A stretch of 64,000 bases of DNA from Panonychus citri. Taxonomy: Eukaryota; Arthropoda; Arachnida; Trombidiformes; Tetranychidae. The DNA lies in the NCBI RefSeq assembly GCF_014898815.1, contig NW_026515523.1, forward strand, positions 1 through 64,000. The letters are read 5' to 3'. Shown one piece after another: positions 1-14,498 of this stretch. Numbering within the stretch: the stretch's first letter is position 1; the number at the start of each line of letters is the position of its first letter. The position numbers were made by a program, and so were the translations under genes. A model generated the notes under the pieces. It was not told the origin of the DNA and made no database searches. It saw only the letters and a program-made list of their open reading frames with translations.

Positions 1-433
1 GTAAATTATGAAACTCGTGTAATATGATTTCTTACAAATGAGATAATGTTGATTTACATGATATATTTAAGCTGAATCACCACTGAACAATTTCAGAATC
101 TTTAATATTATGTTTCCATTTTAAAAACTTTCAACTTCTTCTAAACTTTTTTTCTCTTTCTAATATAAACAGTTCTCATGAAATGATCGTTGATCTTGTG
201 ATAACAATTGATTATATCATGAAATTCATTGACAATAATAAGGTTTACAAGTCAATTCACGTATTAAGTTTTGATGAACATCATCATCCTCAGAATCTTG
301 TTCAGTCTCATGATAAGTTGACCTTATAATCATGTGATTGACGAATAAATCGAAAACCCCGAACAAATTATCTTCCAATATAATGATGATAATTTTTTCT
401 CCTCTTCAATTCTCTTATAAAGAGAAAGAGAGA

Positions 434-436
<3 letters not shown>

Positions 437-466
<30 letters not shown>
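437..466. repeat. (GA)n microsatellite
   Basis: Nearly pure GA dinucleotide run inside non-coding DNA. Confidence 0.9.
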
Positions 467-470
<4 letters not shown>

Positions 471-3400
471 GATAATTTCGTTAGCTGTCTCTTGATTCGT
501 ATTACCTTCTTTGTCTACCTTATCATACCCACTTCTCATCTTGATCCTACTTGAATGTTAATTTACTTTGATCAGTGAGTTGAAATCTTTTCCCTTTTTG
601 TGATAATGTTAGTAATGTATATATATTTATACGAGGAATGGTCAAGAGGAAAAGGAAATTGATTTAGTCGTGAATGGTCACTTGAGAGTTCGTCCGTGAT
701 TCACAAGCAACAAAACCACCATCACTATCCATCCAATGAGAAAAGGTTGTAACTTTATTCAAGGATTGACCATAGAAGAAGAAGAAGAAAAAAACTCTGA
801 CAAATATTACCTGAAACTTACTGAAGGTGGTAAATGATCATCTCCCAATTGAATTACCATGACAATTATGATTACACAACAAGATCTTGAAATAGATTTA
901 ATTGTCCCTCTTGTGTTATTTGTAAATATATATTCAGTTACATGTTAATCAGTTGATGTTTTTACTATTAACTCAACGATTTAGTCACAGTCAGATAAAT
1001 AAACTCAATTGTCAGATTAATTTGAATATAAGTTAGAGACAGAGAGTAAATCAATGAGAAAGACTAATCAATGTTCATGATAAAAGTCCCATTGGGAATT
1101 GTCTGAATAAATTTGATCACCTGAATGTCTTAATCATTACCTTGAATATGTAATAAAACTAAACGAATACACAAATCAAAACGATTAATGGTTTACACCG
1201 TTAGCAAATTAATAATCTCAACAGTTGAATGCAAATGATTCATTTCATGTTGAACTGATTTCCATGTTTATACTCAGCCATATGAACTTTTTTTTTCATC
1301 TCACTTTACTATTTTGGTGGATAGTTTTTCCCTTCCACCTTTCAGGTTTCATCTAAATTGTTGACAATTAAGTGATCATCATGCAAATGATGACACAATA
1401 TCCTCGTTGATTTGATTTCATGATAATACTTTGTAATAGCTCATTCGTAGCACTTGAAGGAGGGAAAAGTTATTCACCAGTGAAAAAGACTCAACCATGA
1501 TGTGTATCATGTAAAATATGAACAATGAACGATGAAGAGAGGATAAATAATAATGCTCCAGATATTTTAACCATTCAATTTGCAAGAGATGAAGTTAATA
1601 TCTAATAAAGCAAATACATTCATCGCCCTCAGGGTAAATATCATCACTTTTTGATCTCTGGGTGAAAATTCAGTATTCACATTTCAACCAGAACTTACGA
1701 ATTTAACTTTTTTCTCCTTCTTTTTTTCTCATGGTTGAATGAATTTTCTATTGAATTCAGCAAATGAATTCACTTTATACTTTGATCGTAATGTTGTCAT
1801 TTATTATTATTATTTTTTTCCCTCAGTTCCACCGAGAGTACTAACAAATATCTTGATTGTTTCATCATGAATCTACTTAATCTCAGGTGAATCTGAATTA
1901 TATCTCTTTGAAGATCAACTTGTTCTTTGACCTTAATAATTTTTACATGGAACAAAAGTAAAACAAATGAACAATGTTCAACTTATAATGATCGAATTTC
2001 TGACAGAAAAAAAAAACTTTCTTTTTTCTTTCGAAAATGTTCATTTTTTTGGCTCATTCTGATTCTATAATACATTTCAGTTGATCCATCATTCTGAGTG
2101 TTTTCAATTAGATGACTATTAACATCAGCATTTAGGCGTAGTAATAACTTGAAGAAAGAAGGAAAGAAGAATAAAAAAAAGTTCTGATTCAATATGATTG
2201 GTTAAAAGGGTTTTTTTTTCGAAAATTGAATTTTTTCTCTTTTCTTTTCAATGAATTTGTTCTCGAAAATTTAGCATCATGAACATTATCAGCATCCATT
2301 CAGGAAATGAAAGAGACTACAAAGTGCATCCAATTTTATTATTGTCCATGTGGGAGAGTCATCGGGGGTTGAAGGGAGGTTAAAGGTTGATAAATTGACA
2401 GTCGAGATAAAAAATGGATTCAATTGAAATGATAGAAAGTAACAAAGAGTAATCAACCATGAGTTTGATGATTCTATTCATGAGGAAAACAGAATAATGA
2501 TGAAAATTGATAGAATTTTTTTTTTACTTTTCCTTCTTCATCTTATTCCTGATGATGATCATCATCATCGTCATACTGAATCCCTTCATGGATTCATGAT
2601 GATAATATTTAATTCATAATGTTGATAAGCTTAACTTTTCAACGAGAAAAGGGAATTGAATAGTTGTATGTTAAATTTTCGTTGAATAAACGGAATTCCC
2701 ATGAAAGTTTCCATCATGAATATCATCATGTTACCATGTTGTATGTTTTTCTATTGAAAATGGAAACGAAAACTTTTTCTTCTCTTTTTTTTCTGCAGAG
2801 AAAAAAAATATCAACATTACCCACCCCACTTTCCCTTACATTCAACTGTCACTTGCATCAATATTATTTTCTGTATTTCGTCATTTCTGTTACCTTATCC
2901 CATCGACTAACTCACCTTGTTACCTTTTCTGTCAGCCTGAGCTTTTTTTTCACTACTTTCTGATAATCTTTTGCATGGTAAGTAATATATTTACATTATG
3001 ACATTTGAATCTGAATATGAAACTGGGAGTTTCTGGGAGGAAAATGATTGCTACTATTCAATTGATTTGACCCAGCAAAGTAACTGAATGACTTTATCAG
3101 AACTTTATTATTTCATGATAACATGAGTTACTTTGAGTTTCTTTTCACAATCTTCATTTTTATCCACCCTCTTTATTTGCCCTGTGGTTGGAAAATGAGA
3201 AATAATAGAGAAAAAGTTCTGTATACTTGTCATGATATGAGTTATCTACTGAAAATCTTATCATCATGAGATCTCCAGGAGATAATAATTCTGACTCTTC
3301 ATGTTTCTCCCTCCTCTTTTCTCATCCCCACCCTAACCAATCACCATCAACCCATTTTCATCAGCTCTCTCTCCCTCTCCCTGTTTCAATCGTTTCATCT

Positions 3401-5186
3401 TCCACTATATTTTCACCTTTCAAATGCAATACCACTGATAACTTTTCATATCTCTCTCTCTCTCTCTCTCGCTCTCTCATCATTTTCATCATTAATGTCA
3501 ATACATTCCCTCCCAGCCCCATTTTTATCCTCTCTTTCATCATCTTTCTGGCCTTTTGTTATATCTGCTCATTCTCATATATATATAGTTGATAAAGTTG
3601 ATAATAATAATCTGATTCCATCTAAAATTGTTATCATGATGATGATTATATTGCTAGAAATAGTTTTATCGTCCTGATGAGTAGTTATCTGTGATTGAAT
3701 TGAAACGATTCATGAAATAAATCAAGTTATTATCATGATTATATACCAAATTATTAGATTGTAAGAGAGGATAAAATGGCAAGTTGAAACTGAACATTGA
3801 TAATAAAGAAAGAGGAAAAGGAAGGAAGTGGTTTAGGTTATTTATTATGTTGATGTTTCTATTAATTAAAGGTGGAACCGGAAATTCAGTGAGAAACAGA
3901 AAAGTAGGCGGAGAGTGATGAAAAGTAATTCTAATCAGGGATTGTGAAAGAAAAAATATATATTTATATACATATAACATGGTGAAAAATTCGTAGAAAA
4001 AAACTTTCAAGTTGCAAAGATTTTCGAGTTTTTTTTACTTCGAAAAAATGAAATTTTCTTCCATCATCTCTATCAGCCTTGCAATTCAATTCAGGTTCAG
4101 TTGACTTGGTGTTTCAATCTCATCTCATGATCCTTATGAGTAAATACATGATTTGGTTGATTAATTTTTGAAACAAATATCATCATCATCATCATGAAAC
4201 CAGAATCAGAACCAGAATGAAAGTGTAATTATTTTCATTTCCTCTTTTTCCTCAAATCAGTTACATGATGTAATCATCATCATCACCACCATGGCTATTT
4301 CATGAGAAGAGGGGAGAAGCTGAAATTTGAAACTCGTAAATTCAACTCACAAGTAAAATTCAGTTAATTATACAATTTAATTTGTATTTTTCAGTTCTAA
4401 TTAAACTTTGAAATTGAACAACTTTCCTCAATAATAAAGTAATAGCATTTGAATTATTAACAACCGATTCTCATGGAGGGAGGAAAAAGGGAGTATTAAT
4501 ATCTTTCAGGTTGATTATAACAATTAGGTCAGTATTTTGTTGACCAATCTTTCTTCACGAAATATATACTGTGTGTGTATGATGCAATATTAATCAGATA
4601 TTAGGGATAAGTTTGAAAAAGAATAGGAAAAAGAAGGTGAAAGATACGGAATCTGATAAATCTCAATATGGTCAGTATTCAGTACACGTTATCTGGACAA
4701 TGGAACAAGAAAATGAAAAGATATTTATTTTTCTTCCACTTTTATCCCATTGATCCGATCGGATTATCTCAACGTTATCATTACTATTATTACAATCATA
4801 TTGTTCCTCAATCTTTTATCAACCTTTTTCACCTCTTTCAACAATACCATGTCCACACCCACTGACCATCCAAAAAATAGAGAGTGAGAGTATCATTATC
4901 TTTTTAAGATAATATCTCGATATCACTTCATCTTGCAATCTTCATCTTGCAATGATAAAAAGTATTCCTACTCTCTTTCATATATCTATCATATTCTATA
5001 AGCCATATTATCATCAATAATGTATTGGTCAGTAATCTCTCTGTCATCATGCTGGTCAGCTTCATGACGATCACAATGATTGTAATTTTCACTATTGATT
5101 CTCTTGTCTTTTTAGTTTAACTTTGTAATTAAATTAACCAGAAAATCAGCTGAAAATGGTGATAAATTTATTCTTGCTCATTTTTT

Positions 5187-5190
<4 letters not shown>

Positions 5191-5219
<29 letters not shown>
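5191..5219. repeat. (CT)n microsatellite
   Basis: Uninterrupted TC/CT run in non-coding DNA. Confidence 0.9.
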
Positions 5220-5223
<4 letters not shown>

Positions 5224-7514
5224 ATACTAATTGATAATTAACTGATTTGAATTTAAATGTAATTAGTAATTAGTCGTTTGTTGATTTGAACATAAAGAAA
5301 ATTATTCTCTCAATATTTATTATTATTCCAACAAAATTCTGGTTAACTAAATCTCTATTGTGATGCTCATATTATTCAACCTTTTCTCATGATGATGATG
5401 ATGATGATTAATTTAGGAAAGTCTTTTTATCATTACGATGACAAAATGATATTCCTCTGATTGTTCAGTTGATTCAGTTGAGGAGGGAAAAAAGTTCAGA
5501 TGATAAAATGATAATAGAAAAAGTTTTTCCCTTCTGAAAGTCTTATCTCTTACCATGAACATGAATGCTCAAGATGATGAAGATAATGATTATGATGATG
5601 ATGATGATGATAATTTTGATGACAGAAAAAGAGCTTGAGCATTTTGATTAAAACATCAAATTAACCTGTCATTGTGTTGGATTGTCATGATGATAAGTAA
5701 AGAGAAAGTTTTATTTTTTTTCTGGTTGTTAAAAATTCTGATATAATGATTATCATGGTGATAGTATTTATCTTGAGTTGGGATAAATCATTATGATATG
5801 AAAATGATTTTTCCGCCTCACTCATGTTCTTGAGCAATTTAATTTAATCTAATAGATCCCAAACAAGTACATCATGATGATCATCATCATGATGAAAAGA
5901 GGGGAAAACGATTCTATCTCCTTTTCATGATAAGTTCTGATGGGAATGTTGAATTTACGAAATGAGCATTAGAATTAAAAACTGAGTCTCGAACTTTTTC
6001 CTTCGTTTGAATTTCATTCTTTTCATGATTCAACTTCTCATTGAGTGAAATTCCGTTTATGAATTATTCTGATTTCTATCAATATGTCAGTTGAGATTTT
6101 CTATCGGAATAAAATCTCACTCTCTCAGAATTATTAGAAAATGGAACTTTGAGATTACAGGATAAAGTTCGTGTTTGAACATTTTGTTGTTCTTGTAAAA
6201 TATATTATATTAGATCAGAATTTAACTGACTTGATATAATAATGCTGATGACCATTGGGTTATAATGACGATGGTGATCATCATTTTGCTTTTAGCTGTT
6301 GGCAGTGGTGGTGATAATGTCTGGTCATTTTGAAATTTTCCATCTTTCATTCTGGTATCATCATGAAATTGTCAAAAAAAGCTCAGTCATTATATCTTGA
6401 GATCATTTTTTATCCTTAAAACTCAATTTACAGTTTTGATTCTTGATTTAATTTCTCGGATCAGAGAAAAATAAAAAAACAAACTTTAACAAAATACTGG
6501 TCAGCAAAAAGATGACCAAAAAATCATAAATCATCATCATCTTCATCCTGTTCATTAAAATTATCACATTGACCCATGAAATTTGTTGTTGATTATCTTT
6601 ACCTTTATTGCTTTTGATTGAAACTCATTAAAACGATAATCCAATTGATGAATCAATCAAACAATTTACAAGATTGAACCATCAATATGAACATGAGTTA
6701 TTTAAGAAAACACTATTTACTTTTCGTTGATAAAAAAACCAAACCTAAAAGAAAGAATATTTTTTTTCTCTAATACCAATTTCCACTCTGATCATCATGA
6801 GAATCATCATGAACATGTATTCAGATAATATAAACATGTACATTACCTACAAGCAATCTGATATGCACCATGATTAGTTTTCATTGACTTTTTTTCCTTC
6901 AATTTAACTCAATGGTTCAATAGATATCATCATTTATCAGAATTAGAATCTGTTTCTAATGTTCAGATAATGAGAGTGTATGAAAAAAACATCAATATCT
7001 CATAATGATTGGTAAAAAAAATCGTACACATGATTAAGTGAATATATTTATTCATTAATTTAGATTATTCTTATTCCATAAATTATGATTAACTCGAAAT
7101 AGCTTCTATTTAATCATGAGTAGTATAATAATTGGAGATAATTGAATTGATTGGAAATTATTTCCATTTATAAATCAGTCATTGAATGCTATTAGATAAT
7201 TTCTTATGAACATTGGTTGAACTTTTTTTTTTAAATTGCTTTTCAATACAATTCAATTGGGTAATTGGAGAGTATGCAAGTTAATTGAGGTGGAAAATTA
7301 ATTAAACACTAATTACTCGCCAATATGTTGGTAATTTTATGTAATAACACGAACTAATTGTTGTTTACTCTTTGTCCCTTATTTGATTATTCACATGAAT
7401 CTATTGAACTTTTGGATTTCCTGGATTTGTATCTCTATCGACATGGATCATGAATCCGCCGATTATCATGATAATAACAAACGATCTGTTTATCACTTGA
7501 TTACTATGATTTAG

Positions 7515-10500
7515 AGTGAAATCTTAAGAGAAGCCCAAACCATGTCAGCCTTAGATCATAAACACATCGTCAGATTAATTGGTGTCTGCGAGGTTGATCC
7601 AATCATGATTGTTATGGAATTAGCACCATTGGGACCATTGAATCAATATTTACTTGACCATGGGTTTGTGGTCACTATTAAGGACATAATTGCCCTTCTC
7701 TTGCAAGTTGCAATGGCGATGCAATACCTTGAAAGTAAACAATTTATCCACCGTGACCTTGCGGCAAGAAATGTACTATTGGTGAACGAAAAGTTTGCCA
7801 AAGTTAGTGACTTTGGCATGTCAAGAGCACTTGGAATTGGTAAAGAGTATTATAAGGTAATGTTATCAATTATCAAATCGATTCTTATCTCTATTTTGAT
7901 TCTGAATATTAACTGTTTATGGAAAATAAAACCGATCTAATTGAGCGATTCAACTAAAGTGAAAGTGATAAATGTTTCAATCAACTATTATATTGGAAAG
8001 TAGGGGAAAACATTAGGGTGAATCAAGTTGATCTACATAACATATCATGTATCGTTTACTCAGATTCATTACAATATCCTGTTTCCGATTTATTCAGTGC
8101 GTGAATGATGAACAGTGATAATCAAAAGCTAAATACTTCTCGATACTTATGGTATATATTCAACAAAGATTCAGGGTTCGATCATGAATAATTCTGAGTT
8201 TTTTTTCGCTCATTCTGTTTACTTTTAGTAAATTGAATATTCTTTTGGACTGAATGTCAATCGATCGTAACATTGATCATTTATGATAATATTAAACAGA
8301 ATCAAATTAGAATTGAGTATTGTAGGTGAAGCTATCAACATTGTTTATTGAATATTCTCACTGTCAATAATTTTATCATCTCTAATTCAATTGCTTTCCA
8401 GGCTAAAAGTGCGTCCAAATGGCCATTAAAATGGTACGCACCCGAATGTATCTATTATTTCAAGTTTAGTACAAAATCTGATGTTTGGTCTTATGGTGTT
8501 ACCATGTGGGAATCTTTATCCTATGGACAGAAACCATATGAGGTATGGACATGAATTCACTTGATGGCACCTTAAAAACTTTTCCTATGTACCAATTTTA
8601 TCACCATAAATAGATAACCAACATAATGATAGTGCAAGAGCATTCAACTGACCACCACATACACATACTAATACATAAATACAGGGTAGCTAAATTGTGG
8701 TCAACAAACATATTACATGAAAGTTATCATAATCGTCAACATGAGTATTAGAATATACCATTATCATTAGATCATTTCCATGTTTCCTAATCACACTCAC
8801 CATCATCTCATTTGTAACAACATCTCGACTATTGAAATGTACATCATCAATTTATTAGCATCTTGAATGTACAATGATATTTACTATTTAATATCTGTAT
8901 CATTCTCGAGTTCATTCATATTGCACTAAGATCATTACGAAATTGTTCAAACATTTGCACCCAAGAATCGGTGTTATTAGTTAAATATTCAATTGAAATT
9001 CCCAATGTTACTCATCTAGCTCGTTAAAATCAATGATTAAACGTTATTATCAAATATTACATGATAATACACTTTAAATATTAGCCATTAAGTAAACTGT
9101 GATTATTAATATTAACACTCTCATTTCTAAATTATCACAATTATCATATTTACAAGTGAGTTATGGTGATAAAATTACATGATAATATACTTTCATGAAA
9201 CAATATCAACATTTTGTGTGTGTGTTATGAATATATGAAAATAGCTTGAGGGTATTTTCTGGTTTATGAAAAAGGAAAGAGAGAAATGATTAATTATCCA
9301 TTATGAAGTTTCAACTACAGAATTATCATGTTATTAATCATCTCATCGTTTAATCTAATCAGTATTAATCGTTACTATGATTATTGTAATTATTTAAGAA
9401 AAATGACCTCAGGAGATACAGAAAATTAGCTTGTATTATTTTCTATAGAAGCTGAGTCCAAATGCTGTTGAGTTTCGTTGATTATTTCGAGTTAATTGGT
9501 TCAATTTTTTCCATGAAAATCTGTTATCATTGATTTTCTATTCCATCAGAACTTTTCGTTTTTTTTTCTCGTGTTTCATGAACAATGTTTTCATTACTAT
9601 TCGATGTTACTCCTCTCGAAATTGTTCTGGATTTGTCATTCCAATCAAGGTGAAGAGTTTCAATGGGAAATAAACAAGAGAAGATCGAATAGATAAAGAA
9701 TAACCTTTGTATGGAAAACAATGGAAAAAAGAGAAAATCTCTCAGCCTTCAGGGAGAATGAAGAAATTTTTCCTGATTCTCATATTCCAATTGCTCCTAT
9801 TATTACTAATAAATTCATTAAAAGAACTCAACAGTTAACATTTCGACTACGAAATCAGTTGTGTTACTAATCAACAATCAGCTCGAATCATCGGAAGTGC
9901 AGAAATTGTTAATTTACGTTGTTAAGAGTAGCAATTGAAATTGAGCAACGAAATTTGCTTCCATATAATTTGCGAATTACAAATTGTAATTGGGAGAATA
10001 TGAAATTGTGAGGAAAAAAATAAGAGAAAAACAGAAAAATTCTGCAAATGATATTACTATTATATATTAAATAGTAATGATTCTGATAATGATGATAATG
10101 ATAATGAATATAATGTTATTATGGATGATTTAACCTCATTTTTTCATCATCATCACTCTTTGACTTTGTTGCTTGATGAATATATAGTTGGATGTAATAT
10201 TTGAGATGTAAAAAGTTATTCTCTCTCTCATTCTCCATGAAAATGAATACTTTTTTCACCCTCTACTGAATCATCATCATCATTAAATTGACGATCTTGA
10301 AATTAAATCCATAAGGAAAAGGAAAATTGTTCAGGTTATTTATCATTAAAACTTTTTCAAATTCTATTCAAAATCTATTTTCCTTTTCCGTTATTCTCTC
10401 GATTATTGGTAAAGTATTAGAAATATTTTCTGATTTCGCTTGTATCATTCACAGAAAAAAAGAGAAAAAATTTGACATCCTAGTTCTCATAATGAATGTT

Positions 10501-13500
10501 TCTTGATAGAAATGATGATAAACTGATAACACTATTCATAAAGATATCAAAATCGTGATTGATTATTAGCTGAGTTCAAGAATAAATGTCGCTTTAAATG
10601 AATTAATTGACCTCAATAGGTAATTAGAATTGAGGTGAAAACTTGACGACAAATTTACCAATACCAATGAAAGTATATTCACTGGACAATGGGTATTCAA
10701 CAATACGTCACAGGAATAGATTGTTGTTATTTATTACTTTCTGTCTGATGTTTATCTAGTAAACATTTTAAGACAATTTCTGAGACCCAGGTATGAGATG
10801 GATGACCAATCAGATGATGACCATGAACTTTTACCACCATCATTAGAGCTCAACATTAATGAGAAACCCTACCAAAATTGAACCTTTTAAATATTTCAGC
10901 TTATTACCTGTCATTTCAATTCATCATCATCATGGTCATTATCCTTCATGGAATCTATTTCCTTTCTCTTGACCACCACTAACCAAACAGTGTATTAGTT
11001 GATTGGTAAAAGAAAATGGAGAAGAAGAAGAAAAAAAAACCTTGACAAAGAGAAAAATAAACTTGAATTCTTCGTGTTCAATTAAATTCTTACTTAGACC
11101 AATCAAAGTTCATCATCATGGTAGGAGAAGATAAAATTCTGGAGACAAATGATGAGGAAATAAGAATCATCTTAAATAATAGCATTTCTTTTTTTTACTA
11201 TGGAACAAAACAAGAAAAATATTAGAACAAAACTTTTGAATAACTTTTTTCTTCTTGCGTGTTTTGTATTTTCTTATCAACATTCTGATTGATTGAACTT
11301 TTTTTTTTCTTCTGTTTTCATTATCCTTCCATGATGATGATCATGTTAAATCATAAAGTAAGAACAATAATTTCCAACAATCTTCTTGGAAGATGAAAGA
11401 AAGTTACAAAACAAGGCTAATATAAACTTCCTGGTATCTATCACAAATTCTTTGATAATGAACAATTGATTTCAAATCAATCAATCAATTTGTCTCCTAT
11501 TGATTAACAGTAATCATTGTTTGTTCAGCAAGTTTCAGGATCATTATAACAAAAATGATGATGATAAACAATTGTTTATCACAATGTTATTAATAACAGC
11601 ATGTCAATGGTATCAAACTTTATATATACTTTTTTTCATCATTAGTTTTTGGATCAACTGTTAATCAATAAGAGAAGTGGTAACAAACTTTTGTACAGAA
11701 ACTTTCAAAAGTTTGCTTGTTCTAAAGGTCCGTGCTTGTGAAACATGTCAATATAAGAATCAATTGTGATCTAATTGTCTTTTTATCTTCGAAAATTAGA
11801 ACCAATCCTTTCCTCGGTGTCTTTCTCGTACTCTTCAAATTAGCCCGTCGATGTGTGGGCAGAGACATTTCATCAGATTTTCCTATGAACGGATACCCAG
11901 ATCATTTTCAGACTGTTCGCATGAACTTTAGTATCCCAGATGAAATTTTTGGTGTCCAATTATTTCATAGAATCGCCGTAGTTTTGTTATAAAATTGTTC
12001 TAAAAATTTTGCTCGTCTTATGATATAATTGATAGATTATAGTGTTATTATTATTATCCATCAAGTTCAGTGAAAGGGAAAGTGAAAAAAACTTTTTAAT
12101 TTGCAATAGTTTACTAGCATACTCATAATATGGACAATAGTCAGTTTGCTTTGATAGAGACAGAAAGGGATTGACCAAAGGCTAGTCAACTATGAACAGA
12201 TTGACAGGAAATCAGAAAGTGTTGAGCAAGAAAAAAGAAATTGATTATTTTTTCTTTACTCTTTTCATCCTAATTGTAATAACAATCAACAACAACAATG
12301 ATGATGATGATGATAATAACGATAAACAATAATATGTTTAGCTGCCAATTGGTGGATTGGGAGAGAGAGAGAGAGAAACTTATATCAGAGATTAATTCTC
12401 ATTACTATTATCATGCTCCTATTGGAACTTATGAACACATGGGAACACATGAGAATCTAATACAATGAACATTAAGATGAACATGAGAAAATTGATCAAG
12501 ACATTTTTATTATTTCTAATCATAATTATCAACAGAAATCCCATACATTGTTATCTTCTTATTTTCAGATTATTACATTTGCTTCATTGTCTTAATCCAT
12601 TTAAACAATCAATCTTAAATTGTTTCGAATCATTAACAATTAATTAACAGAGAGAGGGAGAGAAAAAAAAAGTTATTATATTTGGAATGACTGATTTAAC
12701 CTATCAACTACAGTCTCATGTCTTAGGAAAAAAGTTAATCACTTCTTTTATTAGATTAATTGTTAATTCAGTTTCGAGGTCATCGATATCATCGTCATGA
12801 TAATCATTTTGTTATTCTGGTCATTCCGAGATCTTTTTTTGTTTAATTGCTCTTTCATCAATAACTTAATACATTAAATTTGCTTGTCAAGTTATCACTT
12901 ATTGTTAATCTAATAGTTATTAATGTTTGTCCAGATTTCAATTGACCTCAAAGGTGACCATTGGCTTTTCCATGAATAAAACTATTCTTTTTATACTTTT
13001 CATCTTTTGATGGACATTCTGAATTCTAGCGGAAATATTTTTTATCGATGATAATTTTGATTGATGCTAAATTGTTACTTTTATTAATATTATTATATAA
13101 ATTGAGTACATAGTAAATGTTAATCAATCATTGGAAATAACTGACAGGGTGAAAGAGATTGAACAATTGTCAGAACTTTGAGATGATAGAAAATCAGAAT
13201 GAGATAAACAAACGATTATCTTGATAACTTTTTGTACTTCAGATTCACAAGTAAAGTTTAATGTGTGAGAATCATCAAATGAGTTCAAATGCAAGAGAAT
13301 TTCAACTTTCTGTTTACCATGATGATTCCGATAAATAGTCAGAATTATGTTGATACCAATCGGATGAGATTTCCATCTGATTACAACTCCAACAGAGATG
13401 AAATTTTACTTCTCTCTCTCTCTCTCTCACTAATTCCTTTAGATAAACTCCATCTAATCAGTTTCTTATAGTCTTATAATTATAATTATCATCTTCATCT

Positions 13501-14498
13501 TTGAAAACCATTTATCTTGATTAATCTTGTTCATTATTTAATCTAAGATCATCTTTTACCACCCACTTTCTTAATGATTAACTTATTTGATCAACTTTAA
13601 ATCAATTCAATGAGTGATACAAAAATTGCATGATGAAAGTTTCATGAGACAAAAATGATTCAATATCCGTTTACAAGTTATCAATACACTTGCATGCACT
13701 GATTTCTTAGCATTAAAGATTTTATCAATTCCATCATGAAGATTTGTCAACTAACTAATTTTACTCTCTACTTACAGGGTATGGATGGTCAAGATATATT
13801 AAGATTATTCCGTGAAAATCGTCGACTTCCTAAACCAGAAAACTGTCCACAAGAAATATATCAACTCATGTGGAAATGCTGGCAATTCAGGTAAAGTATT
13901 CAAGAAATTCAAAGTTCTCAGTCTAAATTTATTACGATTCGAGATGGAAAAAAAAAGTTATAACAATAAATCGTCAACTGGCCTGTAAACAGTCATGAAT
14001 CAGCATCGAAAATGATAATATAGCTTAGACAATGAGTTGAACTTTTCGTTTATCATGAATAGTCAGAATTCATGATGTCAGCTGAAAATTGAAAGAAAAG
14101 AAATGAACAACCAGAACGAAGGAGAGAGAGAGAGAAAAAAAATGAAATGAAATTCTGATTCTCGTTAAAATTAACTCAATTCAATTAGCATTATCATCTA
14201 CATGTAAATGGATAATGTTCAATAGTATTATCGTAAATGATTTTTACAGTTATTAAAGTGAACTTATTGACTGTGAAATGATATTCTTAATGTTTCCCTG
14301 AACAAAGAAAAATGATCATGAATCATGATTATCGCAATCTCTTGTTAATTATGTTTAATAATATTACAATTTTGTGATGATAATTGAACAGACAATTTAA
14401 TAATGAATATTTTTCTCTTCGATAGGCCTGAAGATCGTCCAACTTTTTCTGAGATATGTCAAACCATGACAACGTATTTTCTTTGCTCAAATATTTGA
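7515..14498 (+). CDS. Syk/ZAP-70-type non-receptor tyrosine kinase, C-terminal exons (5' part missing)
   Basis: Four exons, 7515-7856, 8402-8542, 13778-13890 and 14426-14498, join in phase to give 222 residues of a tyrosine kinase domain ending in a TGA stop. Visible motifs are the helix-C glutamate region (REAQTM), catalytic loop HRDLAARN, DFG, a double tyrosine in the activation loop (EYYK), APE (WYAPEC), SDVWSYGV and the C-lobe DRPTF. The segments around the activation loop and WYAPEC match vertebrate Syk/ZAP-70 more closely than the insect kinase Shark. Family members signal downstream of ITAM-bearing receptors at the inner face of the plasma membrane. The glycine-rich loop, ATP-binding lysine and SH2 domains are not in this piece: the first exon opens at an acceptor (7513-7514), so more exons lie upstream, probably outside the window. 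Introns are 545, 5235 and 535 bp. A polyadenylation signal AATAAA lies at 14579. Confidence 0.85.
11732..11992. other. Coding-like island inside the long kinase intron
   Basis: About 260 bp inside the 5.2 kb intron have a less repetitive, more codon-like composition than their surroundings. The plus strand is open for 86 codons from an ATG. On the minus strand a second frame is also largely open, basic in composition, but broken by stops. I do not recognise either product. It could be a relic of a transposon or of a captured gene fragment. Confidence 0.3.

Larger units (their letters stand above)
1..7514. other. Long non-coding stretch (intergenic and/or 5' intron of the Syk-like gene)
   Basis: I see no exon with recognisable protein similarity. 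The stretch holds simple repeats (GA at 437-466, CT at 3451-3478 and 5191-5219, GAT runs near 5388-5408 and 5592-5610), oligo-A/T tracts and very many ATCATGAT-like words. Because the first recognised kinase exon starts with a splice acceptor at 7513-7514, at least the right end must be intron. Open frames here are short and made of low-complexity sequence. Confidence 0.6.

Noticed and set aside
3266..3677. Plus-strand Ser/Leu-rich ORFs
   Set aside because: Generated by CT-rich low-complexity sequence; no domain and no splice context.
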